A stretch of 39,369 nt of DNA from Spirochaetia bacterium (lineage in GTDB: Bacteria; Spirochaetota; Spirochaetia; CAKZLE01): NCBI GenBank assembly GCA_021736385.1, contig JAIPFY010000028.1:1-39369 (forward strand), written 5' to 3'. The position numbers were made by a program, and so were the translations under genes. Positions 7,459 to 16,487 of the stretch are shown here, in pieces (the first letter of the stretch is position 1; each line of letters begins with the position of its first letter). The notes beneath the pieces were generated by a model. That model ran no database searches, was not told the origin of the DNA, and saw only the letters and a list, made by a program, of their open reading frames with translations.

Positions 7459-8667
7459 TCAATAGGTGCCGAAGATTCCCGCATGGTACCCTTTATCCAT
7501 GCAGCTCTCAAGTTCGATCTCAACCATCATCTCATCGAAATATGTCAATGGTGATTCATCATCATCATCTTCCAGATCAAAAGCATCGCCATCGATCTGG
7601 TCATCCTCATCTTCTTCGCTTTGCAGTTCATCATCTTCAAGTTCATCATCTTCTTCCAGATCTTCGTCTTCATCGTCATCATCGAAGAAGCCAATCAGAG
7701 ACAGATCGTAAGGGTTCACGAAGTCTGGTAATTTCTGAATGAAACCGAACATCAGGACAGGGAAGGTCACCGGTTCGCTGACCTGAGTCTTCTGGACTCG
7801 TATGCGATGCATCCAGTCTGCACCAAAATCATAGCGGTAGAACATGGTCAGATCATCGATGATCTCCATCGCCTGTTCCAGGGTGAGATCGGTATCAGAC
7901 TCAGGCGCATCGGCATCGAAGAGATCAAAGATCCGAAACGCGTTGTCCGATCGGGGCTGGACCCTGTAGTACGAGAACATCCCCTGGACGAGGAACTCGA
8001 ACATGTGGTTGTTATCATAATCGAAGAGGATCTGCATCACATAATGGAGTTGTCTGAAGGTGATGGACCCGGGGACCATGACCTTTCTCCAACTGTCCAG
8101 CCCCTTGAGCTCAAGCTGTACGAACAGGGTATAGGCTGTGTGGAACTCCAACTCCGATTCCTCCTGTGTTTCTTCCAGCACTTTGGTCATACTGGTATAG
8201 GGATACTTCTTGCCTTCTCCCCTCTTGGCGATCACGGCAGTGGAGTTGATGATGTTCGTTATGAGCGACTGGAACTGCGCATCGGGGGTTATGAACTGCT
8301 TTCGTTTCACGATCTCCTCTTCAGCCTTATCGAGTCTGTTCGAATAGGTCTGTCCTTTGATCGTGGTGAATACCACTTCTCCTGAGCCCTGCAGGTATCG
8401 GTCGACCAGGACCTTACTGATCCCCAGATCAAGAAGGGCTCTCTGGAGACCCTCATAGATGAGCTTTTCCAGGGCATCGCGACTGAGATCGTTCACATCA
8501 TAGATGAAGCAGGTGAATCGGGTCCTGTCATGACACAGGATCAGGCTCTCCTTGTCTGCTATCTTCGTCAGCTTACCACTCCATCGGACCATGGGGTCAT
8601 CGCCCTTCTGACGTACCGGCTTGAACTGTGCTGCTTCATACAGCTCCTTGGTCATACAAATCTGCAT
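7459..8667 (-). CDS. DUF6933 / pRiA4b ORF-3-like fusion protein with acidic C-terminal region
   Basis: A 402-residue soluble protein. The N-terminal ~150 residues (MQICMTKELYEAA, then a strand with LILCHDRTRFTCFIYDVN) resemble DUF6933. Residues about 175-320 (YTLFVQLELKGLDSWRKV, then TFRQLHYVMQILFDYDN) match the plasmid pRiA4b ORF-3/TnpR-like domain. Residues about 325-375 are a nearly continuous run of Asp and Glu. AAGGAG lies 5 bases before the ATG. The function of both domains is unknown; pRiA4b-type domains are common in mobile and defence-rich DNA. It is transcribed alone, with a hairpin in its leader (8743-8766) and a strong terminator after it. Confidence 0.6.
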   Translation of the reverse strand: MQICMTKELYEAAQFKPVRQKGDDPMVRWSGKLTKIADKESLILCHDRTRFTCFIYDVNDLSRDALEKLIYEGLQRALLDLGISKVLVDRYLQGSGEVVFTTIKGQTYSNRLDKAEEEIVKRKQFITPDAQFQSLITNIINSTAVIAKRGEGKKYPYTSMTKVLEETQEESELEFHTAYTLFVQLELKGLDSWRKVMVPGSITFRQLHYVMQILFDYDNNHMFEFLVQGMFSYYRVQPRSDNAFRIFDLFDADAPESDTDLTLEQAMEIIDDLTMFYRYDFGADWMHRIRVQKTQVSEPVTFPVLMFGFIQKLPDFVNPYDLSLIGFFDDDDEDEDLEEDDELEDDELQSEEDEDDQIDGDAFDLEDDDDESPLTYFDEMMVEIELESCMDKGYHAGIFGTY

Positions 8668-8742
8668 ATCAACTCCTTTTCCTGACTGCCGCCTGCTGGG
8701 TCTCCATCAATCTTACCAGAGATTTTTCCTGGTGAGAAGAAA

Positions 8743-8766
8743 AAGATACAGCTTCTGCTGTATCTT
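8743..8766 (-). terminator. Terminator-like hairpin in the leader of the DUF6933 fusion gene
   Basis: AAGATACAGC and its exact complement form a 10-bp stem with a 4-base loop. On the minus strand the stem runs straight into TTTTTCTTC, the layout of an intrinsic terminator, yet the next gene on that strand starts only about 75 bases on and no minus-strand gene ends upstream. It could be an attenuator for the gene at 7459-8667. Confidence 0.5.
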
Positions 8767-8925
8767 CAGTACCCTGAGACAGCAGAAGGACCCTCTGGTG
8801 AACAGATTATTCTCTTAAGGGGGCAGGGGAGATCCAGAAAAGCCCGTGGGGGTTAGCTCTACCCCTGATCCTCAGGCTGTGCTAGACTGGAGATCAAACT
8901 TATGAAGAATCAGGAGGAAGCAGCT

Positions 8926-9561
8926 ATGGATCCCTTAGGACAGTCCTATGAGCATAAGGCCGGGACGATCATACAGAATCTGAAGAAGCGTCAGATAGCG
9001 GGTGTCTATGTCCCGAGTGCCGATCAGGCACGGGAGTACATCCTCTCCGGCATACCCGATGGTGCGACGGTCAGTTGGGGCGGTTCGATGACTGTCGATG
9101 CTCTTGGGGTGAAGCAGGAGCTTGCCGCACGTAATCTCACCTGTCTGGACCGGGCACTGGCAGCAGATGATCAGGAGGTGCAGGCTATCTACCGTCAGGC
9201 CTTCAGTGCCGATTTCTATCTTACCGGATCCAATGCGATCACCATCGATGGTAAGCTGGTGAATGTCGATGCGACCGGTAACAGGGTGGCTGCCCTCATC
9301 TTCGGACCGAAGAAGGTGTTCGTCTGTGTGGGCATGAACAAGGTCGTCTCGAATGAGCAGGAGGCGATCAGCCGTGTGCGTGATCAGGCAGCTCCCCCGA
9401 ATGTCAACAGGTTGGGAATGAAGACCCCCTGTGCGACTACCGGAGTCTGTGGACACTGCCATAGTGTAGACTGCATCTGCTGCCAGACGGTGATCACTCG
9501 TCACAGCCGCCAGAAGGGGAGGATCGAGGTGATCCTGATCGGAGAGGCTCTGGGTTACTGA
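8926..9561 (+). CDS. LUD-domain (LutC/DUF162-like) protein with C-terminal cysteine cluster
   Basis: A 211-residue protein of the LUD family (related to LutB/LutC, linked to lactate oxidation and other redox steps). Visible: VSWGGSMTVDALGV, SADFYLTGSNAITIDGKLVN and ATGNRVAALIFGPKKVFV, the usual family blocks, and a C-terminal TPCATTGVCGHCHSVDCICC with six cysteines that may bind a metal or Fe-S cluster. The start at 8926 is preferred over 8902 because AGGAGG (8912-8917) lies 8 bases before it. It converges with the ABC ATPase gene, with only 6 bases between the stops. No lutA/lutB partners are in view, so this is the single-gene form of the family common in anaerobes. Confidence 0.75.
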   Translation: MDPLGQSYEHKAGTIIQNLKKRQIAGVYVPSADQAREYILSGIPDGATVSWGGSMTVDALGVKQELAARNLTCLDRALAADDQEVQAIYRQAFSADFYLTGSNAITIDGKLVNVDATGNRVAALIFGPKKVFVCVGMNKVVSNEQEAISRVRDQAAPPNVNRLGMKTPCATTGVCGHCHSVDCICCQTVITRHSRQKGRIEVILIGEALGY

Positions 9562-9567
9562 CCGGGA

Positions 9568-10329
9568 TCAGATCTCGATCTCCTGCATCCGACGGGAGAC
9601 CAGCTGCATCCGCTGTTCCAGATTCATCCCGTTCTCCCGGGGGAAGCTGATCTCACTGACGATCTTCCCGTCACAGAGGAACAGGACCCGCTCACTCTGT
9701 GCTGCGACCTTCGCATCATGGGTGACGAGCATGATGGTCGTCCCCTCTGCATGGATGGCTGTGAAGATATCCATGATCTCCTGTGCCGTTCTGGAATTCA
9801 GGGCACCGGTCGGCTCATCGCCGAAGATGATCTTGGGGCTGCACATCAGAGCCCGGCAGATACCCGCACGCTGAAGCTGCCCCCCTGATACCTGAGTGAT
9901 GTTCCTGCGTTCCAGATCAGCGATACCCAGCTTCTTCATGAGCTCTCTGGCTTGAGAGGTGATCTTCGGGAGCTGTTTTCTGTTATCGCGCAGCGATGGC
10001 AGGATGATATTATCGAGGATGTTCAGATTCTTCAGCAGGGTTGGCTGCTGGAACACGAACCCCATCTCGTTCCTGCTCATGTGGGCGAACTCGTTCTCGG
10101 AGAGATTCGAGACATCTCTGCCGTCAAAATGGATCGTTCCGCTGTCGATACGATCCATAGCGCTGAGGGCATACATGAGAGTGGACTTTCCCGAGCCTGA
10201 GGGTCCCATCACTGAGACGAACTCCCCCTGAGCGATCTTCACTGACACTCCATCAAGGACGTTTCGTTTCTCCTGATGCTCTCCATAGACCTTGACGATG
10301 TCTTTACCGGTGATGATATGTGTGTGCAT
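9568..10329 (-). CDS. ABC transporter ATP-binding protein (MacB/BceA type)
   Basis: A 253-residue nucleotide-binding subunit. Walker A GPSGSGKST at residues 42-50, Q-loop FVFQQPTLL, signature VSGGQLQRAGI, Walker B IIFGDEPTGAL, H-loop LVTHD. The VFQQ and DEPTGAL forms are typical of the LolD/MacB/BceA branch that works with FtsX-like permeases. It begins 4 bases after the permease stop; its AAGGAG ribosome site overlaps that stop, so the pair is coupled. It probably powers lipoprotein or peptide extrusion, or antimicrobial-peptide resistance, with the permease. Confidence 0.9.
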   Translation of the reverse strand: MHTHIITGKDIVKVYGEHQEKRNVLDGVSVKIAQGEFVSVMGPSGSGKSTLMYALSAMDRIDSGTIHFDGRDVSNLSENEFAHMSRNEMGFVFQQPTLLKNLNILDNIILPSLRDNRKQLPKITSQARELMKKLGIADLERRNITQVSGGQLQRAGICRALMCSPKIIFGDEPTGALNSRTAQEIMDIFTAIHAEGTTIMLVTHDAKVAAQSERVLFLCDGKIVSEISFPRENGMNLEQRMQLVSRRMQEIEI

Positions 10330-10333
10330 CTGC

Positions 10334-12652
10334 TTACTCCTTGATGTGGTCGATCATAGTGATGTGTCCTGCCCGTGAAACACCGATCCCGGTAGCAGCG
10401 AGGACTGCAGCAGCCATCATCAGGGGGCTGATGAGATAGGCGGTGAAAGGATCGATCGTGAAGCTGAACGAGGCGGCTCCGAAGGCTGCGATGACCTTCC
10501 CTGCGAGTACCTCCCCGAGGGTATTGGCTGCCACCGTCCCAAGCACCACCCCGATGAGCAGGACGAAGACCGAACGGGAGATATACTGCACCCTGATGTC
10601 TGCACTGGTGAATCCCAGAGCTTTCATCACGGCGATCGGGTATCGATCTCTGGCTATGAGCATCTTCATGAAGAGCAGGGTGACCAGGACAGAAACGGCA
10701 AGAGCGACCGCTGCTGCTGCACCGGCTGCTTTCCTGACCGACTCGATCGTCGAACCGAAGGTCTGATCGATATAGGCATCCACCCCGGAGACCTTGGCAT
10801 ACCCGAACAGTTCAGCATAGCCTCGTGTCTTCTCCTCTGCCAGAGAGGGGTCATCCAAGGCGGCGCTGATGACCGCCCACATGGTCCTGGCCGAGGGATC
10901 GCTGAACGAGGCCTTCGCGGTCTTCCCGCCGTTGGTGATGTCAGAATAGATACCGCTGACGGTAAGCACTCGAGGACTTCCGTTCAGCAGCAGGGTGAGG
11001 GTGTCCCCCACCTGCGTACCGAGTTCCCGTGCATTGATCGAAGAGAGTGCAATCTCATCCTCGGATGAGACTCCGCTGCCTTGAGCATATGATATCGGGA
11101 AGACCGAATGATCTCCCAGTTCAACGGTGATCTGTTCTCGTGATCCCTCATCAGTGATGAGGGTATAGACTTTCGTAGTATAGACTGCAGAGGCTGTCAC
11201 TTCAGGATCGGCAGAGAGTGCCTGTGCTATCAGAGAGGCCTTCTCGGGGATCGAATCGGTCTGCTGGATGTCAAAACGCAGATCATAGCTGCCGACTCCC
11301 ATATAGGAGATGAAGTCCTTCGAAGATATGGTGTTATAGAGGTTCTGCGGGAAGATGATGATACATGCGGCGATGATCAGTACAGCGAGCATGGTCGCAT
11401 AGAGACTCTTGCGGGACAGTACATCCTTGATCCCGAGAAAGACATTGACAGGAACCAGGTTGTTCTGGTTCAAGGAGAGCCGGCTGTGTAGGTGAGGTCG
11501 TTTCTGAGATCCCCCGTACCTGATAGCCTCCACTGCTGATATGCTGCGGAATCGGTGCAGTATCCGGTACACGTAGATCATGACAGCGGCTCCTATGAGC
11601 AGGACCCCCAGCAGCGACAGAAGCGGTGCGAGAGCGGTGTTATCGCTTTCTCCCATGAACAGTCGTATGTTCTCCAGAAGCAGGCCTTTGAACACGTAGG
11701 AGAGAGCAAGACCAAGGAGACTACCGGTCACGGCAATGAGGGCATAGCTCATCAGATAGATCTTCTTGATGTCGTTCAGCTGCAGGCCGATCGCTTTCAT
11801 GATGCCGATCTCCCGGTAATCATCCTCGATCTTCGCAAGGAGGGTGAATCGTATGCACATGAATGCGATAGCGACGATGAGCAGGCTCACCAGAAGGATC
11901 ACGGCGATCATGAACCCGTCAGAGAGAGCATTGATCATCTTGAACAGCGGATAGGTGATCGTTGGGCCGTTAGCCTCGAGTCCCGCTTCGATGTAGGCAC
12001 TCTCGAAGGCACTGAGCCGTGAGAGATCATGCAGCCTGAACTCGATGAGGTACTCGATCTCCCCGAACTCCTGCAGTTTCTCATAGTCGTTTGCACTGAT
12101 GAGAAATCGTTTCGATGATGAGAGGTTGGAGTTCATCTGGGAGTCCCGGAGAAAGCCGGCGACCGTGAAGCTCATTCCCTTCACCACGAGCTCATCTCCG
12201 ATGGCTGCGGTCTGGTCTTTCAGGTAGCACAGGGGGACATATACCTGGCCGTCTGAGACGGTGATGATCTGGTTGTCCAGATCAAGCAGGTAATCGAAGT
12301 GCTCACTCTGTACGGAAAACCCGTTATCCTGGACATTGGAGGCCAGGGAGTTGCTGCCGATCACGATCTGGGCACTCTCGATATTGAGGAACTCGAGGAT
12401 CTGGTACTCGAGCACGTCAGGCTGCTGCTGTGCGAAGGAATCGATCCCTGCAGGATCAATCGGACCTGCATGCATCTGCATGAAGTGCGGTGTCTGAGCC
12501 TCTCTCATGAGCGTTTCCATCGCCCCGGACAGATTGATGATCAGCACTGCTGCCAGTGCGACAAGCAGTGCAGCAGCTGCTATGAACAGCATGGTGATCG
12601 TAGTGACCACTGTGTTCCGTGCGATATCATTGTAGATTATTCTGGCATACAT
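10334..12652 (-). CDS. FtsX-like ABC transporter permease (two FtsX domains)
   Basis: A 772-residue membrane protein: one N-terminal helix (about 15-40), a large extracytoplasmic domain (about 45-250), a three-helix FtsX block (about 255-375), a second extracytoplasmic domain (about 445-640) and a final FtsX block (about 650-760). This is the BceB/MacB-related mechanotransmission layout, not a substrate channel. The family DIRVQYISRSVF coupling-helix type segment is visible near the C-terminus. GAGGG precedes the ATG by about 10 bases. It precedes its ATPase, the reverse of the more common order, and is divergent from a CPBP gene and near a two-component system, which suggests an envelope-stress or peptide-resistance unit. 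Confidence 0.85.
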   Translation of the reverse strand: MYARIIYNDIARNTVVTTITMLFIAAAALLVALAAVLIINLSGAMETLMREAQTPHFMQMHAGPIDPAGIDSFAQQQPDVLEYQILEFLNIESAQIVIGSNSLASNVQDNGFSVQSEHFDYLLDLDNQIITVSDGQVYVPLCYLKDQTAAIGDELVVKGMSFTVAGFLRDSQMNSNLSSSKRFLISANDYEKLQEFGEIEYLIEFRLHDLSRLSAFESAYIEAGLEANGPTITYPLFKMINALSDGFMIAVILLVSLLIVAIAFMCIRFTLLAKIEDDYREIGIMKAIGLQLNDIKKIYLMSYALIAVTGSLLGLALSYVFKGLLLENIRLFMGESDNTALAPLLSLLGVLLIGAAVMIYVYRILHRFRSISAVEAIRYGGSQKRPHLHSRLSLNQNNLVPVNVFLGIKDVLSRKSLYATMLAVLIIAACIIIFPQNLYNTISSKDFISYMGVGSYDLRFDIQQTDSIPEKASLIAQALSADPEVTASAVYTTKVYTLITDEGSREQITVELGDHSVFPISYAQGSGVSSEDEIALSSINARELGTQVGDTLTLLLNGSPRVLTVSGIYSDITNGGKTAKASFSDPSARTMWAVISAALDDPSLAEEKTRGYAELFGYAKVSGVDAYIDQTFGSTIESVRKAAGAAAAVALAVSVLVTLLFMKMLIARDRYPIAVMKALGFTSADIRVQYISRSVFVLLIGVVLGTVAANTLGEVLAGKVIAAFGAASFSFTIDPFTAYLISPLMMAAAVLAATGIGVSRAGHITMIDHIKE

Positions 12653-12943
12653 CTATACTGTTCCCTCTTTGTCTCACGCCTTGAGATCCTACCGACGTAT
12701 CGAAGCAGAGGGATCCGATGGTATCCGGTACCCTGCTTTCATATATCGATAAAAGTTGCATCATATCAGATGCCTGTTCCCTGTGCCAGAGCGGATACCG
12801 GTATCTGTATATATCTTCTTCTTCCTGCGAGGCTTCTGCAGGGACAACGGCATCCTGAAGCATGTCTTTGTGAACGGAATGCACTATTATTTCGAACATG
12901 GAGCAGGTATCATATGGTATGGTGCATACAGGAGGATCATATT

Positions 12944-13792
12944 ATGGATAGGGTAACGAGGACTCAAGGCTCCAGGGTAGGATACTTCTTTCTCATCACC
13001 TTCCTCTTCTCCTGGTCGTTCTGGGGTTTGGGGGTACTCCATGCCCTGGGAGTCCTGATCCTGCCGTTCCCCCCGTTGGTGATCGTCGGGATCGGAGCGC
13101 ATGGTCCTCTTGTTGCGGCGCTGTGGCTGAGGTATCGTACCGGTGGCAGGACTGGTGTCATCTCTCTGCTCAAGTCAGGCTTCACGATCCGTATGAAGGC
13201 GATCTGGTGGATCGCGATCCTCCTGCTCCCATCGGTCTTCGCAGGGCTCGCCCTCTGGCTGCGCATGAGAGAGAGCACCTTCCTGCCTGATACCCCCCTG
13301 CTTGATCAGCCGCTGCTGATCATTCCCACCTTCCTGTTCCTGTTCTTTCTCGGAGGGTCTTTCCAGGAAGAATTCGGTTGGAGAGGCTGTGCTCTTCCTA
13401 TCCTGCTGAAGCGGTGGTCCCCTCTCGCGGCATCTCTTATCCTGGGTACGTTCTGGGGAATCTGGCATCTGCCGCTCTTCTTCATCACCGGATTGAGTCA
13501 GACCTACATGCACTTCGGCATCTTCTTCCTGCTCTCAGAGGCCTTCAGTATCCTGTTCACCGGTGTCTATCTGCTGACCGGGAACAACCTGTTCAGTGCA
13601 CTGCTGCTCCATACGGCGATCAACACCTCCCTGTCCCTCTTTCCCCCGATCGAACAGCGATCAGGTGGAGACCGGAGAGCCATGGTCTACCTGATGCTCA
13701 TCTACGGGGTGGCGGCGATCATGCTGATCCTGCTCAGACCTGCTCTGCGTAAGCCGGGCGGTTTCGAGCAGTCTGCAGCCTCCGGGCACTAG
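12944..13792 (+). CDS. CPBP family intramembrane metalloprotease homologue
   Basis: A 282-residue protein with about seven or eight membrane segments. The CPBP (Abi) motifs are complete: EEFGWRG (motif 1, EExxxR), FWGIWHLPLFF (motif 2, FxxxH) and HTAINTSL (motif 3, HxxxN). These form the Rce1-like metalloprotease site. The start at 12944 is fixed by AGGAGG 8 bases upstream; the frame remains open to 12299 but upstream it only shadows the permease gene. Homologues process prenylated or bacteriocin-like peptides or give self-immunity. Its position between an FtsX-type exporter and a two-component system fits a peptide-handling role (inference). Confidence 0.85.
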   Translation: MDRVTRTQGSRVGYFFLITFLFSWSFWGLGVLHALGVLILPFPPLVIVGIGAHGPLVAALWLRYRTGGRTGVISLLKSGFTIRMKAIWWIAILLLPSVFAGLALWLRMRESTFLPDTPLLDQPLLIIPTFLFLFFLGGSFQEEFGWRGCALPILLKRWSPLAASLILGTFWGIWHLPLFFITGLSQTYMHFGIFFLLSEAFSILFTGVYLLTGNNLFSALLLHTAINTSLSLFPPIEQRSGGDRRAMVYLMLIYGVAAIMLILLRPALRKPGGFEQSAASGH

Positions 13793-13858
13793 CAGGTGTG
13801 AACACAGGTGGTGATACAGAGGTTGCCATTGGTGGTTCTCTTGAACCTGTGGTATAGT

Positions 13859-13875
13859 GGTGGTACTACAACCAC
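13859..13875. promoter_or_regulatory. Possible operator upstream of the response regulator
   Basis: GGTGGTACTACAACCAC holds a GTGGT/ACCAC inverted repeat 18 bases before the regulator start, just after a TATAGT that could be a -10. A similar GGTGGTA...ACCAC element lies at 16488-16502 before the DUF3089 gene. Autoregulation by the regulator is possible. Confidence 0.25.
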
Positions 13876-13893
13876 ACGATAAGGAGCCGGCAC

Positions 13894-14592
13894 GTGCATA
13901 CCCATGTGATGATCGTGGAAGATAATCCAGCCTTGAATCGCAGTCTGCAGCGGCTGCTGCGCAAAGAGGGGTTCTCAGTCTCTGCAGCAGCTGATACCGA
14001 AGAGGCGAGAAGCCTCTATGATCGTGAACATCCGCAGATCGTCATCCTTGACGTGATGCTCCCTGATAAGCAGGGGTATACGATCATTCCCCATCTGCGG
14101 GAACATCAGCAGTGCTATGTGCTCATGCTCACTGCCCTCGATGATTCGTACAGCAAGCAGTTATGCTATACCCTCGGGGCAGATGACTATATGACCAAGC
14201 CGTTCGATATGCATGAACTGGTCTATAAACTCCGGGCGATCAACAGACGCATGGTCGCTCACAGGACCACCTATACCATAGGTGATCTGGTGCTTGATAT
14301 GGAGAGCAATGAGATCAGCTGCAACGGGCGGACCTGTGTACTGCAGCCGAGTCAGGCGCGATTCTTGAAGACGCTCTACTGCAGCTATATCGAGCAGCGC
14401 TATCTGACTCAAGCTGATGCAGCACTGTGCCAGCATACTGAGTTCGAGGCAGAAGACAGTGCCCGGATCCATACCCTTGCAGCACGACTGAGGAAGAACC
14501 TCTCAGATCTGAGAAGTACCAGTGTCATGATCGAGTCGGTGTACGGCAAAGGCTACCGGCTGATCCTGTTTCCGGAGGAATCGGCTACGTGA
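13894..14592 (+). CDS. OmpR/PhoB-type response regulator
   Basis: A 232-residue regulator. Receiver domain: acidic pair E9/D10, phosphoacceptor D53 in IVILDVMLP, T80, K102 in DDYMTKPFD. The C-terminal winged helix (about 130-227) ends with the usual IESVYGKGYRL. The start is GTG at 13894 with AAGGAG 8 bases upstream. The last 4 bases overlap the GTG start of the sensor kinase, so the two proteins are translated together. Its targets probably include the flanking exporter, CPBP or DUF3089 genes; that is inferred from position only. Confidence 0.9.
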   Translation: MHTHVMIVEDNPALNRSLQRLLRKEGFSVSAAADTEEARSLYDREHPQIVILDVMLPDKQGYTIIPHLREHQQCYVLMLTALDDSYSKQLCYTLGADDYMTKPFDMHELVYKLRAINRRMVAHRTTYTIGDLVLDMESNEISCNGRTCVLQPSQARFLKTLYCSYIEQRYLTQADAALCQHTEFEAEDSARIHTLAARLRKNLSDLRSTSVMIESVYGKGYRLILFPEESAT

Positions 14593-16397
14593 ACAGAAGA
14601 GGTGTGCGCATCCTGCTCAGCATAGCAGCGCTCTCGGTCGTACTGCATGCAGCAGTGATCTGCTCTCTGGATCTCATGAATACCCACTGGGCGGACTATG
14701 CTGATCTCTCATCGGGGACCATAGATGCTGCAGCTATCCCCCGGGACTCACCCCTGATCTTCTCTCTCAGCGGGCAGCCTGCTGATCGTAACTGTTTCCG
14801 TATCATCACTGAACCTTCAGAGCGTCTGGCTCTCATCTATGAAGATGTCCATGCGCCGTACCGGCTGTCGATCCAGGGGGAGACCATGGGGCAGAACCTT
14901 CTGCCCCATGGTCCTGCCTACCGGGAGGAGATGGGGTACAGTTTCTATCAGGTCGAGAGCCCCGGGACAGGAGATGCTGCACTGCAGCTGTGTCTGGAGC
15001 GGAAGGTGCTTCCTGTGAAGCCCAGTGTACAGGCACTCTTCTATCTCGGTACTCCCAAGGTGATCACCGACATGATCCGGCTTCGTTCGATGTATGCCAG
15101 TGCTCTGTTCGTCTGTTTTCTGATCATCCTGTTCATCAGTACTGTCGCCTACCTGCGATACCGGGCAGATCATATGCTCATCATGGTGCTGATCAGCCTG
15201 GTCTCTGTGTTCAAGAGTATCATAGCCGGTGATCTTCCCCATCTCAGCGCTCTGATGGGTGTGACCCTCGGGAACATGCTCTTCTGGGACAGCCTCACGG
15301 GGGTCCTCAACTTCCTGCTCTCCCAGCTCCTGTGTTACCGGCTCTTCCGGTTCAGGGTGCAGAAGCGCTGGCTCTATCTGTATATCGCAGTTTTTTTCCT
15401 CGTGCAGACCGGGTATCTGCTGACGCACTATCTTCCCCTGATGGTCGGTATGCATCTGCTGGGTATCCTGCTGATCCTCTACATGGGATCATCGGCCTAC
15501 AGCAGAGATGTGCCGTACAGTATCCTGCTGATGAGTACCTACAGCATCTTCTCAGCGACGGTGATCTACCGGTTTCTCATCACCTTCGGTGTCTTCTCCC
15601 GCGGGGCGTTCTCCGAGATGTTCTTCAGTCCTCAGATCGGGAATCTGCTCTATCTCTCGGCATTCCTCTTCTCGGTGCTCATGTTGTATTGGGCGAGGCT
15701 GAACGAGCTGGAGAGGCAGCAGAAACTGCTCGATCGTATCACTCTGCTCAGAGGACTCAATCATGATCTCAAACTGCCGCTCTCGGTGATAAAACTCAAT
15801 GCTCAGATGCTCAATGCCTATGAAGCGAGCAGGGAAGAGGCACTGGAGTATTCAGAGACTATTCTGGAGGCCGCTGCTGAACTGGAGGGACTCACCGGTC
15901 ATATACATGGGTTCCTGACCTCCGGTGAACCGACAGATACAGCGTACGAGACGCAGCTGCAGCAGCGTCTCGAACATCTGAAGCAGCAGTATCTCCAGCG
16001 TTCTGTACTGCAGGGTATCACCTTCACGGTCACAGGACCGTCAGAGGATGTATACGTGGCTGCAAGTCCGCAGCAGGTGGACAGGATGCTCCATAACCTC
16101 ATCGATAATGCCTTCAAGTATACCCGAGGGCCTGGGATAGTCTCTCTTACCTGCACTGCCGACCGCTCGAGCATACAGATCACTGTCGAGGATGACGGGA
16201 TCGGGATGAGCCCACAGGAGACATCCCGGGCCTGTGAGCCCCTCTACCGTGCACACAGCAGCCGGAACAGGGAGGGGGCCGGGTTGGGCCTCAGTGTGGT
16301 CAGTTCGGTCATAGAGAGCATGAAGGGGACCCTGCAGATCACCAGTACACCGGGAGTCGGTACGAAGATCTCGATCACTCTCCCGAGAAAAACCTGA
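14589..16397 (+). CDS. Sensor histidine kinase with extracytoplasmic domain and 7TM region
   Basis: A 602-residue kinase. N-terminal helix (about 7-27), a periplasmic beta-rich domain (about 30-165) like 7TMR-DISM ligand domains, about seven membrane segments (about 170-375), then the kinase core: H-box LNHDLKLPLSV near residue 393, N-box NLIDNAFKYT, G1 VEDDGIGMS, G2 GAGLGLSVV. 7TM-DISM kinases are common in spirochaetes and Bacteroidetes. Its GTG start overlaps the regulator stop. A perfect 32-bp palindrome (14882-14913) falls in the periplasmic domain, encoding TMGQNLLPHG. The signal is unknown; carbohydrate or peptide ligands are usual for DISM domains. Confidence 0.85.
   Translation: MNRRGVRILLSIAALSVVLHAAVICSLDLMNTHWADYADLSSGTIDAAAIPRDSPLIFSLSGQPADRNCFRIITEPSERLALIYEDVHAPYRLSIQGETMGQNLLPHGPAYREEMGYSFYQVESPGTGDAALQLCLERKVLPVKPSVQALFYLGTPKVITDMIRLRSMYASALFVCFLIILFISTVAYLRYRADHMLIMVLISLVSVFKSIIAGDLPHLSALMGVTLGNMLFWDSLTGVLNFLLSQLLCYRLFRFRVQKRWLYLYIAVFFLVQTGYLLTHYLPLMVGMHLLGILLILYMGSSAYSRDVPYSILLMSTYSIFSATVIYRFLITFGVFSRGAFSEMFFSPQIGNLLYLSAFLFSVLMLYWARLNELERQQKLLDRITLLRGLNHDLKLPLSVIKLNAQMLNAYEASREEALEYSETILEAAAELEGLTGHIHGFLTSGEPTDTAYETQLQQRLEHLKQQYLQRSVLQGITFTVTGPSEDVYVAASPQQVDRMLHNLIDNAFKYTRGPGIVSLTCTADRSSIQITVEDDGIGMSPQETSRACEPLYRAHSSRNREGAGLGLSVVSSVIESMKGTLQITSTPGVGTKISITLPRKT
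14882..14913. repeat. Perfect 32-bp palindrome inside the histidine kinase gene
   Basis: GACCATGGGGCAGAA and its exact reverse complement are separated by CC: 15 + 2 + 15, the same geometry as 3877-3908 but unrelated in sequence. It lies in the codons for the periplasmic sensor domain and keeps the frame. Confidence 0.95.
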
Positions 16398-16487
16398 TAC
16401 CCATCATGGTGCTGTAGCGATCTCACCTCAAACCTGACCAGTTGGTAAGACTCTGTTGTATACCCTCGACTGGTGTGCAAGACTGGA

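Noticed and set aside
7466-7711. Serine-rich plus-strand frame
   Set aside because: It is the complement of the Asp/Glu-rich codons of the DUF6933 fusion gene.
11145-11163. Palindrome with 9-base arms and a 1-base loop in the permease gene
   Set aside because: Arms of 8-9 bases are near chance expectation in 39 kb, unlike the two 15-base ones.
12299-12943. N-terminal extension of the CPBP gene up to 12299
   Set aside because: It is the shadow of the permease gene on the other strand; AGGAGG sits directly before ATG 12944 and the protein family starts there.
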